Notes: generated by a model from the letters alone, not told the origin. 64,000 bases of DNA from Haemonchus contortus (GCA_000469685.2 LS997565.1:18829737-18893736), one strand, 5' to 3'. Numbered from the stretch's first letter, positions 1-13,994 are shown. Numbers and translations are program-made.

Positions 1-110
1 ATTAAAGCATTCCGTTGGTCGCCGAAAGTCATGGTGTAGTCCAGAAAAACCGCACCATGATTCCTAATGGAAGTCGTAAACGGGGCGCATCCCAAAAAGC
101 GAGATTTATT
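1..110 (+). repeat. tRNA-SINE fragment (3' part), cut by window edge
   Basis: The pieces GTCGCCGAAAGTCAT, CCTAATGGAAGTCG and GGGGCGCATCC align with the 3' half of the SINE described at 3653. The copy is diverged and its head is missing or outside the window. Confidence 0.5.
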
Positions 111-2859
111 GTATTTACACAAGAAGGCTTATTCGTTCGCCTCAAAAAGGAGTACCTCAATAGATGGCTTACGTTACAAATAACGAATATTTATTATGCC
201 ATTTGGATAACATCGTGTGCACCTACAAGAACTTGCCCTGTTCGCCCTCATAAAGTTCTTTTGCTCTCCGAATGATGGCTCAGGGACCAGCCCTACATCC
301 GATCTCTTCCCAGACGCTACACATTTTCTTCTCCATTCACCAGGTTAGGCTTATTATTTGTAGGCGTATTTGCTGAATAAACTGCTTCGCTGCTGCTGAG
401 GATGTGGGAAAATTTCCAGCTCTTCGCTTATCAAAGTTTTTTATTTCGTCTCAGAGCCCTGAGAGGCTTTTTAATGTCAAACATTTCGTTAGAATGAGAA
501 ATCTCACAGAACCCAAGCATCTGAAACATATGGGAGCTCTGGCAGGAATGTGCATATTTACAAAGCCAAATGGCCGACATGATGCCTGACTCCCCGTCGG
601 CCGATGTATGACGATGTCCTCCTTGGTCTCAAGGTTCCCCATACAATTGAACTTTGTTATATCTATTGATCTCTAATTTGGACCCGTTATCTAGGGATTG
701 AAGGGGGCTCAGGTGTATTCTTGAAGCTGCCTTTAAAACGCCATATGAGTTTGGTATTGCTTGGAATGGCCTTAGGATCTTCTACCAGCTGTTTTACTGG
801 AATGAGTTCGGCCCTCTTCATTAATTATAAACAGGGGATCAATCAATGCCAATTTTTAATTTTGATCAGGAATCGAATTCATGTCGCACTCCGACAGCCA
901 CCTTTTCAGTGTCAGACACTTGCTCCTTCCTCTCACTTGAATCCTTTTGAGGCTGGACTTCATAAAGAATGCATGGAAGCTTGCTTTGTTTCTTGGTAGG
1001 CATGCATTTGCACTACTCAACATCAGATATGACCTGTCAGTTTAAGTGGGAGCCCAGTACCAACCCAGTCAGATGGGTTCCAGAATGTTCTTCGAATGCA
1101 TTGAATGGTTGATTTTTCACATCTATTCACTGCATTGAATGCCCATTTTCATATGTTTTTCTTACAACCGTGAAGGGTTTGACTGATGATTCCCCGCATC
1201 TGACCGTCTGGTCCTTTATTTTCACCCTTAGCTGTTGAGTCTCATTGCCATAATACTCGACCTCGTTGTTTTTGTCCAATCAGTCGATTGATCGTTCTCT
1301 GTTTCATCGATGAGGGGATAAATATTCGTTCAATTAGTAACATATGGAAGGTGAAGCATGATCACTCGGACGTTGGTGGGCGTGTTAGTTTCTTATTTTT
1401 TGATGGAGGCGAGTTTGATTTCTGAACGGCTTTGCTCATTGTTCGGGAAACCTCGGGATGAAAATGAAAGGCAAAGTCGTTGTCTAGTAGTTACCATATC
1501 ATTCAACTCCCAGATCCCTGTTGTGAAACCTACCAGTATGGGGCTTTGGAAGTGCAATTTTTGAAGAGAACTTTAAGTGTGCTCACGTAAAAGTTTCCAA
1601 TAATTGTCGATAAGTCGGTAAGCAACGTATTTTTTAGATATCATCAAATGTCATTGTAATGTTGATGATTCAGTTTCATTCTGGTAGTTGCAATGGGCAA
1701 ACATACCCTAACTTGCTTTGTTGGGGAGCTGAGGTTCATCCTTCGGTGGTCAGCAGGTAGAGTAGAGTAGATAGCAGGATGTAAGTGTAGACTGAGCAGT
1801 AGTATTTCGATACTGGAGATGTTTGATGACAATTATCCTCAGGAGAGGTCCGCACTGCGAGCTGATGGAAGGGGGGGGGGGGGGGGGATGGGAATTTTTC
1901 GAAATCACGCTGTCTTTGGATGCAGTTAGTGGCGCAACGGAAGGGTCAGCTTCCCCAGTGGGTGCACTAATTTCATCAGAGGCGCTGAATTTTGATGCCA
2001 TCGCACAGCTTGCTTTGAGTGGGCCAGGAGCATGTAGTCCCATGTTCGCCGGATTGCCAAGAACGCCATGAATAAGTGAAAATTAAGGAGAAATTCGGTG
2101 ATCCCCTATGCCTCAAGGAAGCATACCTCATGGGGAAGTTTTAAGCAGTCAAAATATTGGAGCTGAGGCTCTAGGTGTTTCAATTGCTTTTGCAGCGAAA
2201 GAATCGATCGCGATTTCATCCTGTGGCCTGTTGATATACGATATTCCCTTCGTGAGATCACCACTGTAACTGCTGTCACCTTCGCATCACCACCTAAATC
2301 CGGTTCCCTTACGATTCACCCAGGGCGTTTCCATTTTCGTTACAATCGCTACTTTCGCTACAAGTGATACATTTGGTAATTTTGTTCTCTGTTTCGTTCT
2401 GTCACAATCCTATTCACTCAGGCGGAAATTTCTGGCTGGCCAACCCGTTTCGGGGTGCTCTCTGCGTGGCCTTCTCCCTTTCGCCGCCACTTCAACGTCA
2501 TCCCATCCCCTCGTCGTCGTTGTCAATTCGCTCACTCATCTATATTGCATCGTGCACTCAACGCACCTTTTCTACGCATATTTATTCGGAATTCGGGACG
2601 CAACTGCTGGCAATTTGCCTTCCCACTTACCCATAAAAGAAGAAGTTCGACTTGCTGTGCGAACGAACATAAACACTTCTAACTACCTCCCTTTGCTTGC
2701 TATCGCTCAGTAGCTTACTTATTTCAATTCTCCTCTTTTCTGGCGAAACATCGCTGAACGCCTTCTATTTTTTTAATTACATTGAAGACAGTTCTTGGCT
2801 CATTCCATCAAGTGATGACCTAAGAGGGACTACGCGTTCAAAGGCATAGCTTACGATAA
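111..2859. other. Gene-free stretch
   Basis: Only short overlapping frames on both strands. The minus-strand frame at 1750-2043 is protein-like (ASKFSASDEISAPTGEADPS) but is broken by the G17 run and lacks splice signals. Nothing else is recognised. Confidence 0.5.
1871..1887 (+). repeat. Homopolymer run of 17 G
   Basis: An unbroken G17 lies inside a stretch with open frames on both strands. Shorter G runs occur at 5224 and 22411. Confidence 0.9.
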
Positions 2860-3260
2860 AAATGGCCTATGAGATATCCCCCTGGAATGAATCTAAGGTC
2901 CCCTCTTATACCATATGTGGCCCTGACAGGTCGGAAAACGGCTTAGATTGAGCCTTATAAAGGTTCAAAATGGCCTCAATTGTATGCCCGGACGAGTTTC
3001 AACGTCATTGCAGAGGCTGCACCATTCATAAGTGATTCCATGCAGGGAATTCAACGAACTTATCATGACCTATAGCGCGAGCGAAAGACAATTTCGGACA
3101 GTTTTGGCTCGATGTAGTCAGCTCTTTGCGCAATTGCAACAACTGAAATCTCGTCCAAATTCCACTTCCATTTCACTTCCGTCACTTTCAAGGTGAACTC
3201 GTACAACTTCTACTTTCACTACATTTTGGTCGCTTTCTCTGGCACCTCTATTTTCAACCA
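2860..3260. repeat. Dispersed repeat family C, copy 1
   Basis: Shares ordered blocks with 54550-55030: GGCTGCACCATTCA, GATGTAGTCAGC, GCAATTGCAACA, CTCGTCCAAATTCC and CACTTCCGTC. Function unknown. Confidence 0.5.
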
Positions 3261-3652
3261 ATACTTCCGTTTTTCGATTTAAATAGGGTACCTTAGAATA
3301 TCGTGTGAACGGTGCCTTTGATGGGCGTTCCTCCTATCCAAATTTATGTATTGGGAGAAGAAATAAGATTATGATGTTCGAGAAGGATATTCCGAGTTAA
3401 TTTTGTGAATAGTATGAACGTCTAGAAGAACGAGTGAAGTACTCCAAGAATCCTCAGTCCACTGATGCTCGCTTTCGCATCCTTACTACTCGTAGGGAGA
3501 ATTCTGTGTGGTGTTTGACGATGTCATCTATTAGTAATCTGTTGTCCCCAAAATGTATGCTTGGTTTTAATTTCTGCTTATCTGCCGGTCATGAAGAGGT
3601 TTTACGAATGGCGATTTAAATACGAGAACTTAGGACGATTTATTGATAGAGA

Positions 3653-3955
3653 GGGCGGAGGTGGTGTAGGGGCGAGCGGCGCACATCACCCACGCATTAT
3701 CCCGGGTTCGAATTCCGGATCGATGTTCGCCTAGGCCAACCAACCTTACATCTCTCCGGGATCAGTTTATTGGTACCAGACTCGTCTTTGAGGGAAAAAG
3801 TGCTGACTTCACCCATCGGCTGGCCACCGCAAGTCATTGTATAGGCCACATACGCACTCATTACGCCACTTCGATTCTGAATGGAAGTCGAGTGCGGGGC
3901 CGCATCCCTCAGACGAGTTTCATTAACGCCCCAAGACTTTATCCTTTTTATTATT
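3653..3955 (+). repeat. tRNA-derived SINE, near full length
   Basis: The head GCGGAGGTGGTGTAGG has a pol III A box (TGGTGTAGGGG, 3662-3672), and the B box GGTTCGAATTC lies at 3705-3715. Box spacing is tRNA-like. The tRNA-unrelated body (CGCCTAGGCCAACCAA, GGTACCAGACTCGTC, CATTGTATAGGCC, GGAAGTCGAGTGCGGGG) recurs in all other copies. The tail is T-rich (CTTTTTATTATTG). It is a non-coding retroposon that would depend on a LINE such as RTE for movement. Confidence 0.85.
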
Positions 3956-5107
3956 GTTAGAAAGGGATCGGGCTGTGAATCAGAGTTAAGGAACCATAAC
4001 AAGCAGTAGTGATGCAGGAAAATGATTCATCGACGTGGAATTTCCTTTTCTAAAGGTGCTCATCTACATTTACGGCTCCACACATTTGTTCGGGTTTTCA
4101 ATTCCCCAAAATAAGTGTCTCTGTTGCTATGTCATGAAGTAATAATTCCATCTAAAAAGCACTTGGCAGCTGGAAGGGAACATTTTGCGAACTGTTCATT
4201 TGTTTTGAGCTGTCACTTACTCAAAATGCCCATGGGAATGCTGTTTATGCTGATATTTATGCTCTCTTTCTTTCGCGTGCACTTTTATTTGGATGGGCTG
4301 TTCAGAAGTTAGACCTTGAGTCACATTATGTCACTTGATCTCAATGCTGGGCTGTTTCAGCCTCTGTTTTAATCGACAGACATTCTTGTGAACTATCTGA
4401 AGGCTAAATACTGTTCTGCTCCTGAGTCTTTAAATGCCGACGATGCCTGTGGTGACGATCCGGCTGACAGCACTGAAATAATAGCCATCTTTCGTCCGCC
4501 ATGAAACTCTCTTATTGCTCAGACCCGCGCAGAGATATTCATGTCAGGATGACCCTTTCTGAAGATTTTTTCGTAGCATTAATCCATTTTCCAACCTGAA
4601 TTTTTCTTGAAAAATGGCAAACTTATTGTTGTATGAAAGAAAAAGTAACTTCTTGGCTCCTTCCTTGAACAGAGCTGTAACCTAAAGAGTGGCGGAGTGA
4701 GGGGGGCGGTATGAGGGTATGAGAATCAGTACTGCAGAACATGGCTCCTCCTAGAGCACGGATGACTAAAAAATTGACTTGCACCATAAAAAGCCAGCAA
4801 TGCTACTTCCTTTCGGACTCGTAGAGTCTTCTCAATGGGTAATTGGCCTATACAATCGCTTGTGGGGAAAGCTAGATCGATGTTTGAAAAAGCTTGTTTA
4901 TTCTCTCATAAAAGCTGGTACCAACCATACACAGACAGGAAAGGCCTCGCTGGCTCAAACAGGGCCGGAATTTGATCACGTTCACCTTTAGTCGCTGACA
5001 ATCTCCCATCCCTTTGTTGGATAGGGCAGAACAGCTTGCAGGCCTCAACTGCACTATTAGTGCTAGGTAGCCTCACGAGACTCTTACAACTAGACTGACC
5101 CTTCAAG

Positions 5108-5262
5108 GGACTCGTCTATAGGATGAAAGCGCTGACTTCTACATTGGCTGCCTACATCATGTCGTTGTATAGGCCATACTTGCATTCTTACTATCTCTAC
5201 GATTCTAAATAGGAGCCTTATAGGGGGGGGGGCAATCCAAAAAGGAATCAATGAACGGCAAA
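5108..5262 (+). repeat. tRNA-SINE, degenerate 3' fragment
   Basis: GACTCGTCTATAGGATGAAAG, CGTTGTATAGGCCATAC and TACGATTCTAAATAGGAGCC match the SINE body. A run of ten G follows where the consensus has GCGGGGCG. Confidence 0.6.
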
Positions 5263-6246
5263 GTACTTCAACCTTCGTTCTTTCAAATCAGATGCCACTG
5301 ATGAACACCTAGAAGGGGCCACTTCGAGAACCCGTGGTAACCTCAAATTTTGATCCATAAAGATAGATGGTATTAATTTTGTCCAAACATTGCATAATTT
5401 TCAAATTTCTAGTTCAAATTTCAATAACGATGTCCAGGGCCCATCAGTCATTTGGAGGAAATATAACACCCTTTTTTCATTCGTTTTTGCTATTACTTGC
5501 TTCTTTTTTATTTTACCAATGGGATAAATATCAATGAAATGATTAGAACTGTTCGGCGAGTATTCTGAAACCACGAAAAAAAGTTCAATTTGAAGGCTTT
5601 AGTGTAGTATACCAACCGAACCTCATTTGCGAGTGGAACTCACCGGTGCCATGAGCTGTTAGGTGGTACTATAGTGCGAACTTGTGAGATTCACGCTAAT
5701 TTCAATGGAATTTTCGCAAAAACAAGTGGTTGATATGTCACTTCTCAAGCGATAGAGGGGAACCAGTGGAACTACATGAAAAGGGCGGTTGATACCTATG
5801 AAACGCAAACACCTCGTCCACACCCACCCCACCTCCCTCTTCCCCTCAATTTAGTTATTTTAGTTTTCCAATCATTTCCCCATCTCCGTTTCTCCTTCGA
5901 AGTCATGATTCTCGTGCACATGTTGGTTTTTATCCATAACGATCTCATTTGAATCTCTTTCATTGAACATCCAGTCGTTTCTAGAATTCAGAGGAAAAAC
6001 TTCGAGATATGGCGTGCTTCTAGGTTTTCCTCGAATCGATCGAATGTTTTGGAAGAGAACTGAAAGATTAAGTGCACGATTTTGGCCCACGAAGACAGGA
6101 TTGGTGCCAGAAAAACCTCGAGGCTTTCTGGATAATACACCGAAATCCGAGCATGAATAACAAGAATGAGTGCATCAACACAACTGGTGACCTCTTGCCT
6201 TACATCTCTGGGTGAGCTTTGATAGTGAGACTGATACGCGTCACGT

Positions 6247-6262
6247 CACGATACTATAAATA
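6247..6262 (+). promoter_or_regulatory. Possible TATA box
   Basis: ACTATAAATAGGTCG is a strong TATA match. A short open stretch follows and ends at GAC|GTGAGT (6340), so it could mark the start of a transcription unit or a retroelement LTR. No gene could be built from it. Confidence 0.25.
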
Positions 6263-6542
6263 GGTCGTGGTTGACCGGGCTGTCTCAATTGCTCTATCGT
6301 CACGAACTTGAGCAACTGTTCGGTACTGGTGGAATTGACGTGAGTGACTTGTCGGAGTTTTTTATTAGTTGTAAGTTCATCAGCCTGAGTTGCAACTAGT
6401 TGAGAGCTGGTCTACGTCAAGCGTGATAGGTAACACTCTAAAGTTGCGATACGCTTTCAGGCCTTCGATAATGACGAGTTAGTCGAAACATCAGGAGAAT
6501 AAAGATTCAACCATTAAAACCTGTATGGCACAGAAGAGTTGA

Positions 6543-7829
6543 CTAATAATAGTACAGATGCCCAGGTTTAAAGAAAGGCGAACATGGAGAGAACTGACAG
6601 ATTTGTTGAGAAAATGTTATACAGAACAGAACTCTGGAAAGGATACTTTGAATGTACGCGGTTGGGTTAAAGGAACAGCAAAGCAGCAGTAGAAGAAGTC
6701 CGATCCCGTCATGGCCTCGAGAATTCCTTGGACATTGGCTAGTGAGTGGGGTCGTTAATGGAAAAAAAAGCAAAGTCATTTTCAATAATCTCTGTGTGAA
6801 AAAGGGGACGGCTGTTCTTGTCAGCAGTCTCCACTTCCTTCTACATGCGGCACTTTCCGCCGTTACGGTAGATTCGGCGAAGTGCTTCTTGATCACGATC
6901 TTCCACCTCTCCTTTGGGCTCCTGTGGTGGCTTCCTTGAACCTCGAGCTCGTCTGTATCCCTTGTCATAAGATTCAGTGGCCTGCTGGGTACGAGCCCAG
7001 AAATCACAGACGCTGTTCTTTCATCTTTACTTGGATAGGGGCTGTTGAATGCCTGATTTCTTCGTGTTAGATCCGTTCCAGTCGCGTCCAACCGCAAGCT
7101 CATCTGAGCATCCTCATTTCAGCGGAGTGAAGCTGCTTTTTGCGATTTTTACTCACGGGCTAGCGCGTACTGCCGTAGAGCATCGTAAGCTTCCCCACTG
7201 TCCTATATACCGTTGTATAGAGTGTCATAGAGCACCGTCGGTTGCAGAGGATCTATTCGGGCTTTTACACGGGCCACCATCATCGGCTAGGTCACTTTCC
7301 AGGCATCGGAAGTCCTGCACTCTTGCGATGGCTTCACCACGACATCTACGATTGACTTCCTGCACTGTTTAGAGCTGAGAAAGCTCTTCACATTTTGTTG
7401 GGGCCCTTTATCCGCCGGTACCTTCTGCCATTTACGCTGCATGTCCTGTTCTGCCTCACTATCAGAACGATATCATCAACTTAGAGGGTGCTCTTCAGTA
7501 GGACAATCCAAGTTTTGTTGCGTAACATCTATTCTAACTATTCAAAGTTGAACGTACATCGAACAAACCTCTACAGGCCAGTCATGTTAGGCACTTCATA
7601 GTAAATGGAATAGCGTCCTGATAGCACAGATTTGAGGAAAAGTCTTTCAAATCTTTCGAAATCTAGCCGAAGGCATGGCACATTCCAGAGTGAAGTTTTT
7701 GAGATCTAGGGCTTCCTCTTCTACTTGTTGAAGTTGAGCGTTGTTAGAGGGATCCTTTTGACACATTCGGGAGTAATTCTCCCTGCATCGGCGTAGTTCG
7801 CAGGAGAAATCCGATATTTCGAAAAGCAC
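6543..7829 (-). pseudogene. Interrupted minus-strand frame, possibly retroelement-derived
   Basis: Open frames at 7829-7647 and 7103-6543 are in the same minus-strand register. Stretches between them read in the same register with several stops (VKARIDPLQPTVLYDTLYNG, GEAYDALRQYALARE). In the next register, 6850-6995 gives SYDKGYRRARGSRKPPQEPK and DQEALRRIYRNGGKCRM, a basic gag-like composition. No definite motif such as CCHC or a polymerase box was found, so the retroelement idea is an inference. Confidence 0.25.
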
Positions 7830-7861
7830 ACCTCCGCCATAAAGAATCCGCGACGCTATAT

Positions 7862-10800
7862 TTTCGGAATTAATCTGCCCTTCATCCTTTGGTTACATGA
7901 AGGGAATGGCGTATTGTTAAAAGTACATACGGCCGTAGACGTTTTTTCACCGTCCTATTCCATGGGCCCTTCTCATAAAAGTACCGTCTATCCGTCCTCC
8001 CCTTTCTTTTATTACAGTACCTATCAGTCGGTGATTCTGCGCTCAACTGAAGGCTTGCCTCAGATTTTTATTTGGAGACAGGCATTTATCGTCCTCGTTA
8101 GATCAGTCTTTTCATTAACGAGTTGATTTTCTGATTTGAACGTTTTAATACATATTCATATCGGAAAAGCTAAAAATTTCAGGCTTTGCAGGTAATAATT
8201 TTTTTCTTCTCCTCCCTCCACCAACTTTTGGTGAGGGGGTGGAGTGCTGACTGATTTTTCTTGACGCTAGCTTCATCGAACTCGTATTGCCTTCTTCCTA
8301 AAACCGTCCTCATCTCTTCATAACCGTCGAACCCTTACCTAGAATCTGCTATGGAATCTTTCAATGCTGACCTCTGAGGCATCTATCTCACGTTACAGGC
8401 AGACTAAAATAAGTTCTACACTAATAGGTCGTTAAGGGCAGAATAAGGTGGAAAAGGAAGGGATGGGACAGAACAGGAACGAATTATCTGCTCGGGAACC
8501 TGTCTCTAAAGTGACCCTGTAGTGGACTGAAATGAAGTGGACGAAAAATTTCACAGACACATAATTAATTCATTCCTCGACATGACCATACCTTAATACA
8601 AAATCATTAACCCCTATATCGGCACAGTAGAAGGGCTTTGGGCCACTAAGTTGGTGGTTTAGTTGAGAAGGCAATTAGCTGTGTTACATTTCGAGAGCTC
8701 CTTCGAGCTAGCAACTTATGGACCACCGTGGGGACGGGGTTTTGTATGATAACGTGATATACAGTGCTAGCCCTGATGCGCCTACGCGTCCATCCACTGG
8801 TGGCCGCGGAGGACATTCTAGCCTACCAGTCTTCGTGAATAGACTAGAGGCTGCTCAGGAACATATCCTCGAAAGTTCCTCAAAGCAACCATGCACGTTC
8901 ATAATTTTGGATCCTTTCGGCATCATTTCATTCGGCTATGACGAAGAAAAGTGGTATTAATCAATTTGAGCGAGAAAATTTTTCTTGATGATTCATGTTG
9001 ACTCTCTTGAGAAACGACCATATTCCGGCAAATTTATGCTCTGAATTCATGGTCCAATATTTCATGAAAGTTTCTTGAAATTTGGACACGCTGAGCAAAA
9101 ACTACAAGTACTTAAGGCCTACGAAACTGAAAGTGACCATCATTCACCAAGTCTGTCGCTTGCCAGCTTATGCAAGTTGCTGCTTAGTCTAATTAACTGG
9201 CCAAGCTTGGTTGCAGCTATTTTCACCACCTCCAGCTCTCCTTCTTAGACTGATTGGAGATATAAATCGCGATGCTTCCTCACGAAGTAAGTCCAACAGT
9301 GATCAGCCATTTTGTGGGTTTTGAAGATCGTGGTGGTCGGCAGGGAATCGTTGATGTTCAAACAGCACCAGCCGCTACACCCGTTCTGTTCGGAGAGTAC
9401 ACAGACCCTTGGCTCTGTAGAAAGACCAGTTTTGTTTTACAGACTGAGTTTGGAAGTATCGCGCAATTGTTTCGCTTGAAACACAAAGCTATTTGTACTA
9501 TTTTTGGCAGTGTCCTCATGGTCAGAAAGACGATATGCGACAGCTAATTATGGCACTGAACCCTTCCTACAAAAGGTCAGCCTTCAGTGGAAGGTAGACT
9601 GCGTCTACCAAATTTCTAGTGTTTTTTCGAAAAGAAATCGGCTTGTGTTTGTTTGGTGTTTGTTTACTGAGTTCCCATGAACAACACGACGAACAAGTTA
9701 AAGGCCGCACCCTCATGATATTAGTGCAATGACTTAAGTACTACCTACTTGATGACTGAATCTATGCCTCGTTCATCGCTCTCGAGAAATCGCTACCTAA
9801 TGAGGTCCCCTCTGGACAAGGGTTGCGTTGAAGGAGCGATCCCTATGCCCTCATCGCGTTTTCCGGGAGATTACCGATAACATCCTCTTCGAAATTCCTA
9901 ATCTAATCGACGGCGAGAGACGCGAACATGCCACAGGAACGGCAGAATTCGTTTCGTCAGCGTCGTACTTGAGTTTTGCGCCCATCTCTGCTGTATGTGG
10001 CCATAAGTAATGCACGACCATGGCGCTATGCTCGGGTTTTGCATTTTCGATCCCATAACGCTGGGAGCTTCCGTACCCACCCGTTCATTCTTCGCTTGAA
10101 CAACCTCTGAACCCTCCCCCACTACATTTATCATCACAGCTTCTCAGCGAGAACATCATAAACATTCTCACAGCGAATATTTCTTTTCCTTCTCATTCCA
10201 TGCATTGCAAATCTGGTCCGCCCAATGTTTGCACCCGCCTAGTTGTTCTTGAAGGGGCATTACCCGATGGTTATATCAGATTACCCTTCACATCAGTTTC
10301 CTCTAAACGCCAACCTAGCCCAGTGCCCAAGAGGTGTTGCTCGTCTAGTGAACTATCGAAGATGGAACCAATCGCCGACCCTAAGCTCTTTCGCTTTGAG
10401 TATGATAGGAGTCAGCAGAACCCAACCCCAAGACTTCCTTTGTGAGAAGTTCTTGAAACACCAGTAAAGGCTCGATCCCCAGATGAAGGGAAAACCCCTG
10501 TGTCCCAACAATATCAATCGGCTAAACCTACTCGAATAATACGATCGATTGGTAATACGAACCTCTATTTGGTGTCCATTTTATACCTTTGCACTAGCGA
10601 CGTTCCCTATTGAATACCAGGTTCTTTCGGAAGTTTAGGGACGAAATGCTTTATTACCCAAGTGTAATATATTCAGTGAAGGATAATACTCGAAATAACC
10701 TATAGCGCAGTTTAATAATGTAAAATCGCCACATAAATTCTTCCAGCTGCTTTCCGAACAGGAACAAACGCAAGAAAAAAGGGGCAGAATTGAGTTTGTT

Positions 10801-13310
10801 AGCAAATTTGAACATCCATCCTGTGAGCCTGAGAGTTGAGAAGACAAGGCCGTTCGTAACAAAGCTGTCAGCACATTTGTGAAAACCATTCGCTAATTCC
10901 GATGAGTATATCGAGGTTGCCGAACTTGGAAAATTTGTCTGGAACTATAATGGGTGCCCATCCAATTCATTGTCAACCTATTCCGCTCCCTTTATTCCAC
11001 TCCCATTACAATTTCTAACTTGTTTTGTTCTTTGAGCCATCCTTTTTCTATCTCTCAAACATCCCCTTGTCGTTCTTTTTCGTCGTGTTCGACAGCCAGT
11101 CTTCTTTTCCTTCACAGGATGCAGTACAAGTTTCTGTGGAAATGGGGCCAATATGGGGCTCTGAGTAGCCTCCGTGTGGCTCCTGCAAGTCCAGAATTCC
11201 TACAAATTTTCTAGCATGTTCAATCATATAAAAGCTTCCTTGGCTGCTCTTAGATGTTGGAAAACAATGTAGTCATGTTCCAAGAAGTAGTGCTCGCATA
11301 CATATGGTTGGTAAGTGAGATTCCCGTTGTTTCCCCTTGCCATCACTCATTTTGATAAAGCGCTATTTTTCTTATTTTCTGGTTAGTGACAATGAGTGTT
11401 TCATAGTCTTCTGTAACTGATAATTATCTATTACTGCCTTTCGAATTTCACTACTTGGGCAGAAAGTACCTGCCGAGATTTTCGCAATAGTCCAGGACTT
11501 TTTCGGGATTTCCGCGAACCTCCCATGGGGGTTCTATATAAGGGCACTGTCTACATGTGGCAGTACATATAAAGAAGGCTATCCTTGTTTTCATCAAAAA
11601 GCTCCAAATGACTTGGAAATAAGTCCAGCGGACAACATGCAAAAGGGGAACTCGGACATTAAAGAGTTCTGAGTCTTTTCCAAATTCTCGACTTCGTTCT
11701 CGCGAGGACTGAAGATTGAGTTTTGAAGTACCCGAGTTCTTCCATATTGGGACAACACAGCATCATAAGTCTTCTCACCACTTGATTTGTAACCTTCGTT
11801 CTGCGTAATTCAAGCATCCAGAAGTTTCCAAGGGAAGTTCCTATGTAGGAGCCCTCTTCCTCGCTTATTTCTTCACTTCAAATGGGCTTTTTGACAATTT
11901 CCATTTCTGGTATTCGTTTCCTTAAGTGCTGATCATGAATCAACTACCATTTTCGTACAAGCAGTTCCCCACTTTCTTTTCTCCAAAATGGCTGCATTAT
12001 CAAGTACTCTAAGATGGAATGCATTGTCTGCTTCTGTGTGCACTGAAATTTGATCCAACCAGAAAAATACCTGAAGAGGTCCATTCAATTTCGAGATGAA
12101 CAGATCATGGTATAGCAGATGCGATGCATACCTAAGCTAAAAGGTTCAAAAAGTGGATCGAATTGAGGTTTTAAAAAACTCATGATGAAAAAGTAGCATT
12201 CCGACCCAATCACATATTCCGGTACCGAGTGGACAGGGTAAGCAGCCGGAAGTGAGCAACCGGACAAACAAATAATAGGGCTGACTTGGCGTGCTTGAAA
12301 TGGACCATGCTCGTTGTGAAACTTCATAACATAGGGAATTTGCAAGACCGTGAAAGACGAGAGGGAGCTGCAGGCGTGTTGAGCGTACCGAACTACGGGT
12401 AGACTATCCTCGTAGCGCGGATTGGGGTAAGTAGGATATAACTTAAGGGAGCACAGAGATACCAATGACTCTCGTCGGGTGGAATAGGTGCAAGAGAAGA
12501 GGAGATGAAGGAGACGTCAGCGAAATCTTTTAGGAGAAGGTATTAGCTCGTCGTTGTTCATCCTCGAGGCAATCTGATCAGTGTCCTTACCGTTCCCATT
12601 CTTCCACTCGTTCCGCATTTCCCCCATTAAACAATCCTTTTTTCGCTACCAAGCGGTCGGTAGAACTGTCGATAGCACAACGTGCCGACCACGCGTTCGT
12701 CGGGCATGGCCTCAACTTGAAGTACTTGCTTAATTTCAAAAAAAGCGTTTACTTGTTCAGAGGACCGGTTTAGGAGAACGTGTCCCAAGGTGAAAAAAGC
12801 TCCCGAATACATTCACAAGAAAGATATGGTCACGTGTCGCAAACACACATTAACCTCATTGTCACCAGGAAGTTGACAGAATTGATGTAATTTACCCACT
12901 TGTTACGCCCCTATTGTCAATACGAAAAGAACCTTCCCCCAAAGCCACCCGTTCCCAAGGAACTGCAAGTTACTTTGGCTACCTGTAGCGATCTCACAAC
13001 GATCCGAAGGAAAATCTCTTCAGCACTTTTCTACCAACAGAATTCAGTTACTCTATCTTCTGTTACTTAATAGGGGAGTCCATTCGTGTATGATCTGTCC
13101 TCTACCGGATTCCATCATCTAGGAGGCCCCGATCAAATAGTTATTTGCCCCCATATAGGTCTGATATTCTTTATGCCTTATTGTTAGTAGGAATACTAGT
13201 TAGCCTAGCCCGCCATGTTCGCCTGTAGCCCGAATTTGCACTCAGAAGCTCCCACTTGACAGGGTAGAAGATGATGTAGGGTATTTTGGACCAGAGATTT
13301 GTGAAAGTAG
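7862..13310. other. Gene-free stretch
   Basis: No repeat copy or gene was recognised here. A minus-strand frame of 126 codons at 12085-12465 and an ATG followed by a perfect donor at 9272-9286 (ATGCTTCCTCACGAA|GTAAGT) are the only points of note. Both are within chance. Confidence 0.5.
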
Positions 13311-13458
13311 TCATTTAGGCCTTTCTATTAAGTCCGAAAATGGCCTCATTGGGCTGCTAGTCCCAAGGCAAACAGTAGTGCGTTCATCTGATGAAACGAA
13401 AGTGTCCAGATCAAGTCTTGTCTGCCTTCCCAGTAAATTACACCAACAATCATTGCTT

Positions 13459-13668
13459 TCACACTTTCTTCTTGCATATAGGAGTGAGCGCCCTAGCCCT
13501 ATCACTTTTATAGTCACCTAATCGGGTGTAATGCAATTTGATGGCATCGGCGAAGCCTTCAGCCACTTCGTTATGCACTTTTGCCCGTCGGTTTCCTGTT
13601 TTCATCTCATGCATCGGCTTTTCTGATATCATCCGACGAATTTCCTGCCTTCTTGAACTCTCGTTCAC
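13459..13668 (-). CDS. Minus-strand exon-like frame, unknown
   Basis: The frame reads NESSRRQEIRRMISEKPMHE, then GNRRAKVHNEVAEGFADAIK and LHYTRLG, with balanced charged residues and coding-like codons. No family is recognised and flanking splice sites are weak. Confidence 0.2.
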   Translation of the reverse strand: MNESSRRQEIRRMISEKPMHEMKTGNRRAKVHNEVAEGFADAIKLHYTRLGDYKSDRARALTPICKKKV

Positions 13669-13994
13669 TGTTCGAAGAGATTGGTTGTGTAAACTTCCAC
13701 TTCAAAGATGTCTCTTTTGTTCTCTCCTTCACTTTTTTTTCGAAATATTCTTCCTTTATAATGCAAAGGCTTTCCTCAAGTGGCAACAGCTACTCAAACT
13801 CGCTCTGAGCCATATCCGACGAGAGAAACGTGCTTTGGAGAATCTTTGGAAATCTAATTAGCATGGCTCACCCCGATTTCGTATGCTACCGCCACACGAC
13901 AACCAGTTTGTTGACTTGAGCGCCGGGTCGCCCGGCCTTCTTCAAGTGGAGTCTGTCTGTGTTCCATTGTTAACTGGCAATCGACTTGTACTTG

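Noticed and set aside
3653..3725. Possible functional tRNA gene because of A and B boxes.
   Set aside because: No stable acceptor stem or anticodon arm can be drawn, and the segment is always followed by the same repeat body, so it is the head of a SINE.
12085..12465. 126-codon minus-strand frame (YPNPRYEDSLPVVRYAQHAC).
   Set aside because: The length is within chance for 64 kb, there are no splice signals and no recognised domain.
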